A stretch of 64,000 bases of DNA from Chitinophagaceae bacterium BSSC1 (lineage in GTDB: Bacteria > Bacteroidota > Bacteroidia > Chitinophagales > Chitinophagaceae). The notes below the pieces were generated by a model. The model was not told the DNA's origin, searched no databases, and was given only the letters and a program-made list of their open reading frames with translations. Every line of letters begins with the position of its first letter. Position 1 is the stretch's first letter. Location of the stretch: contig NKJC01000001.1 of assembly GCA_002256435.1 (NCBI GenBank), positions 1,302,001 through 1,366,000 on the forward strand, given 5' to 3'. The translations under genes and the position numbers were made by a program. Below, one piece after another: positions 18,367-28,332 of the stretch.

Positions 18367-19062
18367 CTAAATGAATTTTATGTTTCCAAATATATCCCAT
18401 GATAAATTGAATTTATCAGACTGATTTGTTTCGTATGAATAAATTATTGACACATCGGTAAATGTATATTGATTTTGATGAAATTCAATTACAATAATTC
18501 TTGGAGTGTTTTCAAAAATATTAAGATCACATTCAAATCTAATCTCATTCAAACTTTTATCTTTATACCCAATTCGAATAAATTTATATAAATGCTGAAT
18601 TTTAATTTTTAAATCAATTACATTTTTTGTTGCTAATTCATTTAAAAGCTTTTTCCTATATTCTAACTTATTTTTAAGTGATGTTGCTTCGAAAAAGATT
18701 TTAAATTTCTCATTTTGACTCTTATCATTTAAAATACTTTTTAAATATTTAATTTTTTCAACGCCTTCATTATTTTCAATTTCTTTTTTTAAAGATTCTA
18801 TGTTTAAAATAAGTTTAATTATGTTTATAACATAATTATCAAAGTTTTTAATGTCTTTTGCAAAATTAAATTCATAAGTATTCTCGTTAGAGGTATTTTG
18901 AAAAATCAAGTTTGTAAATTCTTTGCTTACTAATATTTTACCTTCTGAAACCAATAATTTTAAATAGTTTCTATCTCTTATAAATATATTAGAAACAGGT
19001 TCGTTTTTATACTTTTCGAAATTTAATTCTGTATCAAATCGCTCTACTTCTATAATTTGCAT
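18367..19062 (-). CDS. Retron-associated hypothetical protein, 231 aa
   Basis: No recognised domain. The middle is strongly helical and charged (KDIKNFDNYVINIIKLILNIESLKKEIENNEG ... FKIFFEATSLKNKLEYRKKLLNEL), and the C-terminal part is beta-rich (PRIIVIEFHQNQYTFTDVSIIYSYE). No signal peptide or membrane segment. It starts 9 bp after the 261-residue gene and closes the RT transcription unit, so it is likely a retron accessory component, either effector or adaptor. Confidence 0.55.
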   Translation of the reverse strand: MQIIEVERFDTELNFEKYKNEPVSNIFIRDRNYLKLLVSEGKILVSKEFTNLIFQNTSNENTYEFNFAKDIKNFDNYVINIIKLILNIESLKKEIENNEGVEKIKYLKSILNDKSQNEKFKIFFEATSLKNKLEYRKKLLNELATKNVIDLKIKIQHLYKFIRIGYKDKSLNEIRFECDLNIFENTPRIIVIEFHQNQYTFTDVSIIYSYETNQSDKFNLSWDIFGNIKFI

Positions 19063-19071
19063 AATGTATTT

Positions 19072-19857
19072 TTACGTCAGTAAATTAATATTGATTGTAG
19101 ATATAAATTCTTCCAAGAAACCAAGGAATTTAAAATAGTATTTATATTGATTGGGAAGTAATTTATCTATAATATCTTTCTGTCTTTGAGTAGGTGTTGA
19201 ACCTCTGTGATTTAAATTTCGCCCTTGGTAAAGCGTTAAACCAATAAGATATAATTCATCGAACTTATCTGTATTTGTTTTGATTTCAGTATTAAAGTAA
19301 AAAAGATATAAGCAAGATCGAAATTTCCTATTGAAAGCCCATTCGTTAATTGGTTTCTCTAGATTTGAATTTATCATATTAGAATCGCTTGTTTGGAAGA
19401 TTAGTCCTCCAACTGTTTGTGAACCTTTTCGTTCATATTTTTTAGTTTCGAAATTGAATTTATGAATTGCCGGGGTCGATTTAGTATCCCTAATAAGATT
19501 TAAAATATTTGGTTTATCTATTAAATAATTAACAATAGATTCTAATTGTTGAAATGCAGCTAAACAAAAGTCCTCAAAATTATCCTCTCTTCTATACTGC
19601 TCCATTCTAACAAAATCAGATATTAGTTTTTGTTTAATAGAAGCTATTTTAAAATCACTATAAAATTTTTCTGCGTGTTCTTTTATAATCTTTTTTATAC
19701 AGTATTCGTAAATATCATTAATTGGTACATTATTAGATTCGGGTATTTTAATACTTTCAGTTTTAAATATTTCCTTTTTAAACCATTCGTTACCTGGAAT
19801 TTTTGATACTTCATTTATGAGCATCAATAACTTATTCAAACTTTCTCTATTGTTCAT
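19072..19857 (-). CDS. Retron-associated hypothetical protein, 261 aa
   Basis: No family recognised. The first half is helical (ISKIPGNEWFKKEIF, CLAAFQQLESIVNYLIDK). Near 220 it has LYQGRNLNHRGS, which recalls the RNxxxH motif of HEPN ribonucleases but is one residue short, so nuclease activity is not established. Its ATG overlaps the RT stop by 4 bp, so the two are translationally coupled. It is the best candidate for the retron's toxin or effector. Confidence 0.6.
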   Translation of the reverse strand: MNNRESLNKLLMLINEVSKIPGNEWFKKEIFKTESIKIPESNNVPINDIYEYCIKKIIKEHAEKFYSDFKIASIKQKLISDFVRMEQYRREDNFEDFCLAAFQQLESIVNYLIDKPNILNLIRDTKSTPAIHKFNFETKKYERKGSQTVGGLIFQTSDSNMINSNLEKPINEWAFNRKFRSCLYLFYFNTEIKTNTDKFDELYLIGLTLYQGRNLNHRGSTPTQRQKDIIDKLLPNQYKYYFKFLGFLEEFISTININLLT

Positions 19858-21341
19858 AAGGACTGAATTGGATTATAAATAAGCATTGCACTATTTATTC
19901 CTTCGGTAAAAAGTACATTCAGTACTTTATTCAAATGATTTTCACGACTATCTAAAGTTAATTTTTTAAACCTTTCATTTAATTTCTGATATGTACTATT
20001 ATTCTTCCCTTTTACCATACCCAAATAAGACAGCTTCCCTTGTAGAGTATGTTTAAGATCTGCGGACGTATTAACATCATTTTTTCTATTCCTTATATCC
20101 GTTGCAAAAAAATTGTTTGCTTTTTCAATTCCATACTCTTCCCAGTAATACAACCATTTTCTAATATCCTTTATGTATCTTTTTTGAACATTTACAGTAT
20201 CATTTACTAGTAATCCAGTTACTTCTTTCCTATATCCATTTTTTTGAAGCCGTGTTTTATCTTCATTAATAGCAAATTTTTGTTGTTTTATGATACGCAA
20301 AACTTCCTGATAAAAATCTCCTTTTCTGTCATAAACATTATGCTTTGAACTAAATGTAATATCATCAGCATATCTAGAATATGTTAAACCAAAACGATTT
20401 GCCACTCCTGTTAATAAATAATCTAACCGTTGACATACTATATTAGAAATAATAGGTGATGTTGGTGCCCCTTGAGGCGTTATACTTTTTCTTACTAGTT
20501 CAAACAGATTTTTATCTTCATTATATCTTTCAACTTCAATTCTATAAGAACATAAAGAAGCAATAATATTCGGTAAACTAATTTTATCTAAAGGTGTTGG
20601 TTCAAAAAGTTCAGGTAATAATTCAAATACTTTTTGTAAATAATCGTGTTCAAATGATTGTATTTTCTTTTGCTGACTTAAAATATCTTCTGCCTTTTTA
20701 AATTGTCGGTTAACATCATAAAATCTATTTCTATACTTTATAAAGTCTTGATTTGTTTCATCAAAAAGAACAATATCTCTTTCAATTGGAATAGTAAATT
20801 CAATAACTTCCTTCTCTGAGGTTACAAAAGAACCTTTGAAAGGGTATACATTTATAGTTTTTTTGGGGGGATATGTTTCTAAACTAAATGGTGGAAGTTG
20901 CAAACATTTCCATATTCGTCCTTGCTCTATTGAAGGAAAGAAATCTTTTAAATCAATATTAAAAACATAGTTTTTATTTAGGTGTTGTTTAGCATTATCA
21001 ACTATTGATTTATTCCAAACAAAACCATAAGCTGCCTTGTGAGGCTCAAAAACACATTGTAATATAAATGCTAAGTTCTTTTGTAAGATTTTCAGTTGTG
21101 TTTCAGGGGCATGAATTACTCGTAATTTGCCTGATTTCTTTACAATATTAAATTCTTTATAAAACTTGGATGATCTTTGAGGATTTACAAAATATGCTAA
21201 ATGTGAAAGTGATATTACTCGAGCTTTTTTATCAAATAATATGTTATTTGAGATATTTAATAAATCTAATAAATCAGAAGCTGATTTCATTTTATAGAAA
21301 TCAGATCTAATATTTTTAATATCGGAATTTAGAATTTTCAT
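19854..21341 (-). CDS. Retron reverse transcriptase with large internal insertion
   Basis: A 495-residue RT. Retron-specific motifs are present: NAKQH (116-120, the NAxxH motif) and VTG (374-376). Catalytic residues are D130 in FNIDLKDFFPSI and YADD (324-327). QGAPTSPIISN (290-300) is the usual palm motif before them. At ~495 residues it is longer than the usual ~320. The surplus is an insertion of about 130 residues between 150 and 285 (coiled-coil-like KKAEDILSQQKKIQSFEHDYL) plus a C-terminal thumb region. The ncRNA lies directly upstream and two coupled genes follow. Retron RTs copy the msd part into multicopy DNA that arms a phage-sensing toxin system. Confidence 0.88.
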   Translation of the reverse strand: MKILNSDIKNIRSDFYKMKSASDLLDLLNISNNILFDKKARVISLSHLAYFVNPQRSSKFYKEFNIVKKSGKLRVIHAPETQLKILQKNLAFILQCVFEPHKAAYGFVWNKSIVDNAKQHLNKNYVFNIDLKDFFPSIEQGRIWKCLQLPPFSLETYPPKKTINVYPFKGSFVTSEKEVIEFTIPIERDIVLFDETNQDFIKYRNRFYDVNRQFKKAEDILSQQKKIQSFEHDYLQKVFELLPELFEPTPLDKISLPNIIASLCSYRIEVERYNEDKNLFELVRKSITPQGAPTSPIISNIVCQRLDYLLTGVANRFGLTYSRYADDITFSSKHNVYDRKGDFYQEVLRIIKQQKFAINEDKTRLQKNGYRKEVTGLLVNDTVNVQKRYIKDIRKWLYYWEEYGIEKANNFFATDIRNRKNDVNTSADLKHTLQGKLSYLGMVKGKNNSTYQKLNERFKKLTLDSRENHLNKVLNVLFTEGINSAMLIYNPIQSL

Positions 21342-21349
21342 TATATAAA

Positions 21350-21556
21350 CTTTGACGCCTGCTGCCTATTCTTTGTTTGAAACCAATTAATCAAATAAAT
21401 ATGAAAATCAAAATAAATATTAAAACAGATTTACATCCATTTTAAAATTAATTCTCTAAACATTCACCCCGAATTACTTCGGAGCACTAGCCGATTTGTC
21501 CAACATTAATTGGACCAGTTAGCAGATTCAATAACTTGCAGCAGGCGGTCAAAGAA
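21350..21556 (-). ncRNA. Retron msr-msd ncRNA
   Basis: The leader upstream of the RT is bounded by an inverted repeat: a1 at 21538-21554 and a2 at 21350-21366, CTTTGACCGCCTGCTGC against a2 with a single bulged base, so 16 bp pair. Within it are a 6-bp hairpin GTCCAA/TTGGAC (21498-21515), a 7-bp hairpin with GTAA loop (21467-21484), and an 11-bp AT-rich hairpin with GTAA loop (21420-21445). A 7-bp stem (21385-21391 with 21447-21453) encloses the last one. The first two fit msr, the AT-rich part msd. The promoter's predicted start near 21556 falls at the beginning of a1. The branching guanosine and exact msd ends were not determined. Confidence 0.8.
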
Positions 21557-21562
21557 CTTTTT

Positions 21563-21600
21563 CAAAATAATATCAGATATGTGCAACCTATTTGCAAAGG
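21563..21600 (-). promoter_or_regulatory. Promoter and shared operator, copy 3 (retron)
   Basis: Operator GTGCAACCTATTTGCAAAGG at 21581-21600. A weaker -7 element TTATTTTG (minus strand) ends at 21563, again 18 bp from the operator. The predicted start near 21556 is two bases before a1 of the retron ncRNA, an independent agreement. Confidence 0.68.
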
Positions 21601-21645
21601 TCATATTTTATCAACTATAAATTACGAAATAATAAACAGATTTAA

Positions 21646-22896
21646 TCATAAAATATTACTTGATAATGTCTCAAAAATTAATTTTTGCCACTCTTTAATA
21701 TTCTTAGAAACTGCTATTTTAAGAATTCCACATTCTGTATTAGAGATCACATTATTCAGGTTTTCATCATAAAATGAACCCGAAAAATATTTAGTTTCAT
21801 TTCCTGGATACAATAGAATGGTATTTGCATTATCATGAAACTTACTATAAGTGTACATCTGCCTTAAATCGGCATCTGAAGGATTATATTCACCAATGTT
21901 TTTCCACTTCGTATCAACCACTACCGTTTTTCCAGACACGTTTGTTAAAACAATATCCGGAATCATCCTTTTGGCATATCCACCTGATTTCTGCCAGAAT
22001 AACTTATGCTTTTGAGAATGGATGACAATATTTTGAGTATTAAACCTCTTAATACTTGCTAAAACAAATCCCTCCCATAAACTATTCATATCAAACATTA
22101 AAGCAAGAACGTTATTATTCCCTTTGGAAATATCTGGGTGATAGTTTATTAACAATAACCTTGAAATTTCTATTGCCTTCTTATAAGGTTCTGTTTTTCT
22201 AGAATATGAAATTCTATTAAAAAAGGATTCATCTGTTACAATATTGGGCAGTTCTGGAAAATTTAATAATAACGCATTAATTCTACTTTTCAGATTCTGA
22301 TTCCTATTTATTAATTTGAGCAGTTTCAATACTTTATAAAGTACTTTATTTAAAGGATGCTCTTTATCATAAATGGAATAGCTAACAAAAAATCTTTCCT
22401 GATGACTTATGTTAGACAGAATTTGTTTCGTAAAAACAATTTTACCTTTCAAGGAATTTTGGTTGCCTTCAATTTTTCTATACTTTTTGATTAACCCTTT
22501 GTGTAATATGCTTTCAGTTTCATTTATAAATAATTCAAAATAAAGATCTAAAATAGAATTAGCCTTTAAAAGAACATCAGAATTTGTTGGGGAATGAATA
22601 TTGAAACTATTTACGCTTCTCAACATTCCAATTAACATTTTCCTCCAATGGTCAAGACCATTATTATCTGCTTTAGGAAGAATTTCAATTGTCAGATTTC
22701 CTACCTGAAGCACTCCCACATATTCACAAAAGCGAATACCTTTATGAACTAAAGTATAATAAGGGAAATCTTTTTCTTTATAAAAGGTTTGAAGCGACTT
22801 TAACTGGTCATCAGTCAGTCTTATTTTTTCTCCTTTATGAACATATAAAGATTCATGCTCAAATACTGAAATAATATGTGATTCTTTGTTATTCAA
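21646..22896 (-). CDS. mcrC: McrC-family restriction endonuclease subunit
   Basis: A 416-residue McrC. The N-terminal half matches the McrC beta-rich region (GVLQVGNLTIEILPKAD). A PD-(D/E)xK nuclease lies near 310-335 (KRMIPDIVLTNVSGKTVVVDTKWKN), with the Asp and DTK catalytic elements intact. McrC supplies the cleavage activity of the GTP-driven McrBC machine that cuts modified DNA. It overlaps McrB by 8 bp. It is the last gene of the big restriction unit. Confidence 0.9.
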   Translation of the reverse strand: MNNKESHIISVFEHESLYVHKGEKIRLTDDQLKSLQTFYKEKDFPYYTLVHKGIRFCEYVGVLQVGNLTIEILPKADNNGLDHWRKMLIGMLRSVNSFNIHSPTNSDVLLKANSILDLYFELFINETESILHKGLIKKYRKIEGNQNSLKGKIVFTKQILSNISHQERFFVSYSIYDKEHPLNKVLYKVLKLLKLINRNQNLKSRINALLLNFPELPNIVTDESFFNRISYSRKTEPYKKAIEISRLLLINYHPDISKGNNNVLALMFDMNSLWEGFVLASIKRFNTQNIVIHSQKHKLFWQKSGGYAKRMIPDIVLTNVSGKTVVVDTKWKNIGEYNPSDADLRQMYTYSKFHDNANTILLYPGNETKYFSGSFYDENLNNVISNTECGILKIAVSKNIKEWQKLIFETLSSNIL

Positions 22897-25144
22897 CTTT
22901 TAATAATAAGTTTATTGCAATGTAGAATTCATCATTTGTCATTTTGCCAATATTCTTTAATTTATATTTTGGTTTTTCAAGAAATGAATCAACATCATAA
23001 TTGCCAAATTTTGGAAATGGGTTAATCTTTATCTCGTCTTCGATTATGTCAAAGAATCCTGTTCCAATTACACATCCAATTTTACCGTAGTCGCCGTAAA
23101 AATACTCTTGAAGTAGCGGGATTATTTTATTATGGAATGTATGTTTTAAATCAGAAATATCTTCAATTGAAATGAAATAACTGTGTCCGATTTGATGATC
23201 AGAATCAATTAAAATTTCTATGCGCTTGTTTAGTAACTTTAAAATGTCTGCTGGCAAAAAACTAATTCTTTCTTTTACAAACAACTGATATACTCTTTCA
23301 TAATTTTCCTCGGAAAATTCGTTACGAATTGCTTTTTGCAAAGTATCATAGCTCATCTTTTCATAGATACCTCTGTTTTCGTTCAAAAGAGATTTAAAAT
23401 TTTCTTCATAAGTTGCCCAGGGTTCTTCTTCATCATCAAGATCATAATATTTGACAAACGTGTCAACATAATTCTTTAAGATTTTTTGTTCAATAAGTTC
23501 TGGTCTTGGAGGCATCTCTTCAAAACTGAACCTCCGGCGCAAAGCTGTATCCAAAGCTTCAACACTTCTATCTGCAGTATTCATTGTACCAAGAATATAT
23601 ACATTCGAAGGAACACTAAATTTTTCTTTACTGTAAGGAAGAACAAGCGAAATTGACTCTGAAGCACCTTCTCTTTTATCATCTTCAATAAGTGTAATTA
23701 GTTCTCCGAAAATTTGAGACACATTTCCTCTATTAATCTCATCTATTATTAATACATAAGGCTTGCTTTCGATATTGCTTGTTTCCTTTTTTAAACCATA
23801 ATTTTTTTCTAGGTATTTAATTACTTCCCTTATGTAAGTTGGATTATATAGTCCCTCAAACTTTTCGGTTTCAAAGGCAATTTTTATATGATTAATATTT
23901 ACCGGATACCAAGGGTTTTGCTTAATCGAATTGTGAGGCTGTACATAGAAAACATTGGTTCCTCTATAAACTATATCAAAGGTTGTACCTGTAGCTTTAA
24001 TTGTCAATGGAGATTTTCCATCCTCCTCCGAAATATCCTTTTTGAATCTTTCCAACACTTCAAGAAAATTTCCACTTACAAACCTGGCTTTATTACATAA
24101 TTGCTTAAATATTCCATCTTCTATTTCATAAACAATTTTATTGTCAATAGTTTTAGGTTTTATACCTTCTATAAAGTCCTCATAATTCATACTTTGGTGA
24201 AACGTGGTAAAAACAATTTGGCCTTCAGATATTCTTTTGTCAAATAATTCCTTTACCTCATTTCTAGATATGTCTTTCGTTTCAACTCCAATAATTTCGA
24301 GTGCTTTATTGATACAATTATATGTTTTACCTGTACCAGGAGGACCATATAATATTGTATTTAAAGATATTTTGGAAGTGTCATTCATAATGCTATTATT
24401 TAAGGAGAAAGCCTTATTAAATATTTGGGCTCTATAAACTTTGTCAAAAACAGATCTTTCAAAAATTTTATTGTTCGATTTATTAAAGCCTGATTTTTCG
24501 GTTCGGTTCATTTCAATAAGACAAGCATCGGAGATACCTTCAATTCCATTTACCATTTCAGTTGGATCAGAGCATCTATAATAAAAAGCATGTGGTTCAT
24601 CTTTATACTCACCAACTTGTACACTTCCTTTTTCATGTAATGGAGATTTTGAAATAAACTGCCAAGGCATCTCCTCATTAGGAATTAAAGCAAGACAATA
24701 TCGCTGCCCAATTGTTATGGTTAATCTACTATTTGTGCTTGTTCCAAAAGTAAATCTTTCATCACTCGTTTTCCAATCAAGAATCTCAGACACTTGATCA
24801 ATACAATCAAAATAAATTGAGCATGAATCATAACCTATTCTTTTTATTAATTCTATAAAAAGTATTTCATTGTCTATTTCTTCTTTTTTGGTTACAATTT
24901 CAAAACCCATCTTAATAAGTGGTTTATTAGTCACATCACCACCACTTAGATTATAAGTCCACCATTCAGGAATGTTTTGAATACGTGCGGCTTCACGAAC
25001 AACTTCTTTTGGTGGAAATTTTTGATCCTTATAAATCAAATCGTGTATTGTGGATTTATTTAATTCTGGTTTTTCAACCATTATTTTTTCTAATGCTTTG
25101 ATTACATTTTCTTTTGTTACTTCTGAAGCTAAGTTTTTAGGCAT
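22889..25144 (-). CDS. mcrB: McrB-family GTPase subunit
   Basis: A 751-residue AAA+ protein. The N-terminal ~250 residues include a helical region and a domain that probably recognises DNA (WWTYNLSGGDVTNKPLIKMGFE). The AAA+ module has Walker A GPPGTGKT (267-274), Walker B VLIIDEINRGNVSQIFGELI and the McrB GTPase signature MNTADRS. Together with McrC it forms a type IV, modification-dependent restriction system. A 92-bp gap separates it from hsdR. That gap has no copy of the shared operator, so it may be read through or have its own promoter. Confidence 0.9.
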   Translation of the reverse strand: MPKNLASEVTKENVIKALEKIMVEKPELNKSTIHDLIYKDQKFPPKEVVREAARIQNIPEWWTYNLSGGDVTNKPLIKMGFEIVTKKEEIDNEILFIELIKRIGYDSCSIYFDCIDQVSEILDWKTSDERFTFGTSTNSRLTITIGQRYCLALIPNEEMPWQFISKSPLHEKGSVQVGEYKDEPHAFYYRCSDPTEMVNGIEGISDACLIEMNRTEKSGFNKSNNKIFERSVFDKVYRAQIFNKAFSLNNSIMNDTSKISLNTILYGPPGTGKTYNCINKALEIIGVETKDISRNEVKELFDKRISEGQIVFTTFHQSMNYEDFIEGIKPKTIDNKIVYEIEDGIFKQLCNKARFVSGNFLEVLERFKKDISEEDGKSPLTIKATGTTFDIVYRGTNVFYVQPHNSIKQNPWYPVNINHIKIAFETEKFEGLYNPTYIREVIKYLEKNYGLKKETSNIESKPYVLIIDEINRGNVSQIFGELITLIEDDKREGASESISLVLPYSKEKFSVPSNVYILGTMNTADRSVEALDTALRRRFSFEEMPPRPELIEQKILKNYVDTFVKYYDLDDEEEPWATYEENFKSLLNENRGIYEKMSYDTLQKAIRNEFSEENYERVYQLFVKERISFLPADILKLLNKRIEILIDSDHQIGHSYFISIEDISDLKHTFHNKIIPLLQEYFYGDYGKIGCVIGTGFFDIIEDEIKINPFPKFGNYDVDSFLEKPKYKLKNIGKMTNDEFYIAINLLLKVE

Positions 25145-25236
25145 AGTAACATTAATTTTGAGTCAACAGATTTTGGTTTGATGGGTAAAAAATATATCCC
25201 TGTTGCTTTGTTTTATCTCAGATTACACATAATATT

Positions 25237-28200
25237 TTATGCCCTCAACATTCTTTTTATCGTATCTAACATAGCTATCTTAAACCCTTCGTCTTTTGAA
25301 ACCAATCGATAAAGATCAAGTTCATTCTTGCGTTGTTTACCCATTACTTCATCAAAGATTTTACCGAAAGCAATTTCTCTATTTTGTAAATCAGCATTGT
25401 CGGCATACTTTTCTTTAAAGTCGCTATGCTCTTTCATTTTCTGGGCAAGGTTTACAAATTTTGCTCGTTGCTCATCAGGTGTGGCTTCCCAACCTTGGAA
25501 CCAGCGTTCGTTAAAGCTTTTTATAATTAAATCCAACTCGTCTTTCTCTGATTCCCCTCCATGAGCACCTCTTGGGTTTGGGTTTTGAGGGTCAACTTCA
25601 GTTTCCGAAGCATCTAATCCAATACTAGTATTAAGTTTTACACGTTCTAGACCATAAGTAGAGAGGTCAACTGAGTTTAATAAGCCATCCAATGCATCTT
25701 TTTCATTATCTACAATAATAAGTTTGGGAATTAAGAATTTTAAAAACCAAAAGAGTTTTTCCCAAGCAGCAACTTCATAAGGCATAATGGAAGCCATCTG
25801 ACCGTAAATTTTCACGAAGTGCTTCGCTTTAATTTTATAGTCTGCTTTTGCTTTTTCTTCTAATTCTAAAGTAGTATTAAAACGTTCGGCTGCGATATCA
25901 ATAATTGGGCTTAACTCCTGAGCATTAACAGCTTTAAAGTATTTGGCTACAAAATCTTCTACTTCACTCAATTCATAAACACCAGCATCATCCAAATTGG
26001 ATTTTAATTCATGCAACACATTGATGTCTGTAGCTTTACTTAATGAGGTTGCTGTATAGAAAGGATCGAATGATTTTTTAATGTCTTCTGTTGTATTGTA
26101 AAAATCGAGAATGAATAAATCTTCCGTTTTCTTTCCGAGTTTGTCTGATGAACGATTTAATCTTGAAAGCGCTTGAACCGCAATTACACCCTGTAATTTT
26201 TTGTCAACATACATGGCGGTTAATTTTGGTTGATCATAACCCGTCAGGTATTTATTTGCCACTACTAAAATCCGATATTCATCCATATCAACATAACGAG
26301 CAATTTTATCACTGATATAACCTGGGTCTGTTGGTTTTGCTGTATCCAAATTTGCAGGAAAATCATTGATACTATCTTCCGTATATTCAATACCTTTTAT
26401 TTTTTTGGTTCCAGAAAAGGCAATGGTTATTCTAAATGGATTTCCTCTTTCTTCTAATAATGTTTTTAATGCGAAATAGTAATTGATTGCCGACTCGATG
26501 CTTTGAGTGGCTACAATTGCTTTTGCCTTTCCTTTTAACTTCTTTGTATTCACCAATTTAGTTACAAAGTGCTCAAGCATTATGTCTGCCTTTGTAGCGA
26601 TAGTTTGTTTATTCTGTTCTACATAAGTTCTTAATTTCTTTTGTGCTTTTACGGTATCGAACAAAGGATTTTCATGAATTGACTTTTCAATTTCGTAATA
26701 GCTCTTATATGTTGTATAATTCGCAAGTACATCTAATATAAAACCTTCCTCAATGGCTTGTTTCATAGAATACAAATGGAAAGGTTTGTGTTTTCCATCG
26801 GCTTGCTTTACTCCAAAACGTTCGAGTGTATTGTTTTTGGGTGTTGCTGTAAATGCCAAATAAGAAGCATTGCCTCGCATTTTGCGTGAACGCATGGCTT
26901 CTAATATTAGGTCTTGTGGATCTTCTTCTTCCTCTTCATCGGAAGAATTACCCATGGCTTGATTCATTTTACCTGCCGCTGTTCCACTCTGACTGCTATG
27001 TGCTTCATCGATGATAACTGCAAAACGCTTTTCGCTTAAATCTGCTATACCATCTACTATAAATGGGAATTTTTGAATTGTAGTTATGATGATTTTTTTA
27101 CCAGTTTCCAAAGCCATTTTTAAATCTGCTGAAGAAAGAGCAGGAGCAACAATGTTTTTTACTTCCGAAAACTCTTTGATGTTTTCTCGAAGTTGTTTAT
27201 CCAATAATCTTCTATCAGTTACAACAATTACTGAGTCAAATAATGGATTAGAAACGCCCTTACTACCAGGTATTGAATCGCTTTCAGGGTAGGTCTCTAT
27301 TAATTGATAAGCAGCCCAAGTAATTGAATTAGATTTACCTGAACCAGCAGAATGCTGAATTAAATACGTTTGCCCAACGCCTTTTTTACTTGCATCGGCA
27401 ATGAGTTTTCGCACTACATCCAATTGATGGTAACGTGGAAAGTATAAGGTCTTTTTGTTTAGTGGGTCGGTATCTTTCCCATCAAATCTAACAAAATGCT
27501 GAATTATATTAGCAACACTATTTCTGGTGAATATCTCTTCCCACAAATAAGCTGTTTTATGCCCAAATGGATTAGGTGGATTACCTTTACCAAATAGTGG
27601 TTCTCGCTGTCCTAAATTAAAAGGTAAAAAGTAAGTATCCTTTCCATTCAATTTAGTTGTCATATACACTTCATCCGTATCAACGGCAAAGTGAACAATG
27701 CATCTTCCAAAGTTTAATAAAGGCTGAGTAATATCCCTTTTGAATTTATATTGATTTTGACCATGCACTTTTGCGTTCTGACCCGTCCAGTGATTTTTTA
27801 ATTCCATGGTGGCAAAGGGCAAACCATTTACAAAAAGAACCATGTCTATTTCTTCACCCGTATTAGTTAAAGAATATCGAAGCTGTCGGGTAGAGCTAAA
27901 TTGATTGCTTTCAAAATTATCCTTAACCGTTTGGCTACTGCTGGCTAGTGGCAAAGGATATAACAAAGTAAAATGAGCATCATCCACATCCAAGCCTTTT
28001 CGAAACGAGCGCAGTATGCCGTATTTTTTAATCATCCGATCTAAGCGTTCCAGAATCTTTAGTTTCCAATCGCTTTGCTTTTGCAACTTGGCCAATTCAT
28101 CTTTCTGGGTGGCTTGTAAAAAGCTCCAAAAGCGGTGTTCATCTATGGCATACTTAGCATTAAAATCTTCAGGTGCCCCAATATAATAGCCATTACCTGC

Positions 28201-28332
28201 GCGATATAAATTTACGCGATCATTAAATGTGTATAAAGTAATATTTTGCTCTTTCAACTCTTCCAAACTAGTACCAGTAAGTCGTTTTTCTATCGAAGAC
28301 TCAAGAGCCTGTTCATTTGTTTTACTTACCAT
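25237..28332 (-). CDS. hsdR: Type I restriction enzyme subunit R
   Basis: A 1031-residue motor-nuclease. The N-terminal endonuclease domain has catalytic D163 and ELK (177-179) in EEIDMVLFVNGLPFATMELKN. The SF2 helicase has Walker A SAGSGKS (328-334), DEAH (FAVIIDEAHSSQSG), FTATPK and the motif VI region QALSRLNRSSD. It translocates DNA and cleaves where engines collide, when HsdM/HsdS find unmethylated sites. The start overlaps the second DUF262 gene by 11 bp. Confidence 0.95.
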   Translation of the reverse strand: MVSKTNEQALESSIEKRLTGTSLEELKEQNITLYTFNDRVNLYRAGNGYYIGAPEDFNAKYAIDEHRFWSFLQATQKDELAKLQKQSDWKLKILERLDRMIKKYGILRSFRKGLDVDDAHFTLLYPLPLASSSQTVKDNFESNQFSSTRQLRYSLTNTGEEIDMVLFVNGLPFATMELKNHWTGQNAKVHGQNQYKFKRDITQPLLNFGRCIVHFAVDTDEVYMTTKLNGKDTYFLPFNLGQREPLFGKGNPPNPFGHKTAYLWEEIFTRNSVANIIQHFVRFDGKDTDPLNKKTLYFPRYHQLDVVRKLIADASKKGVGQTYLIQHSAGSGKSNSITWAAYQLIETYPESDSIPGSKGVSNPLFDSVIVVTDRRLLDKQLRENIKEFSEVKNIVAPALSSADLKMALETGKKIIITTIQKFPFIVDGIADLSEKRFAVIIDEAHSSQSGTAAGKMNQAMGNSSDEEEEEDPQDLILEAMRSRKMRGNASYLAFTATPKNNTLERFGVKQADGKHKPFHLYSMKQAIEEGFILDVLANYTTYKSYYEIEKSIHENPLFDTVKAQKKLRTYVEQNKQTIATKADIMLEHFVTKLVNTKKLKGKAKAIVATQSIESAINYYFALKTLLEERGNPFRITIAFSGTKKIKGIEYTEDSINDFPANLDTAKPTDPGYISDKIARYVDMDEYRILVVANKYLTGYDQPKLTAMYVDKKLQGVIAVQALSRLNRSSDKLGKKTEDLFILDFYNTTEDIKKSFDPFYTATSLSKATDINVLHELKSNLDDAGVYELSEVEDFVAKYFKAVNAQELSPIIDIAAERFNTTLELEEKAKADYKIKAKHFVKIYGQMASIMPYEVAAWEKLFWFLKFLIPKLIIVDNEKDALDGLLNSVDLSTYGLERVKLNTSIGLDASETEVDPQNPNPRGAHGGESEKDELDLIIKSFNERWFQGWEATPDEQRAKFVNLAQKMKEHSDFKEKYADNADLQNREIAFGKIFDEVMGKQRKNELDLYRLVSKDEGFKIAMLDTIKRMLRA

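Noticed and set aside
19072..19857. HEPN ribonuclease call for the retron accessory protein.
   Set aside because: The RNLNH element has three residues between Arg and His, not four to six, so the motif is not satisfied.
19854..21341. Group II intron or diversity-generating retroelement as source of the RT.
   Set aside because: There is no maturase or HNH tail, no intron ends and no template/variable repeats; NAxxH, VTG and the a1/a2 ncRNA point to a retron.
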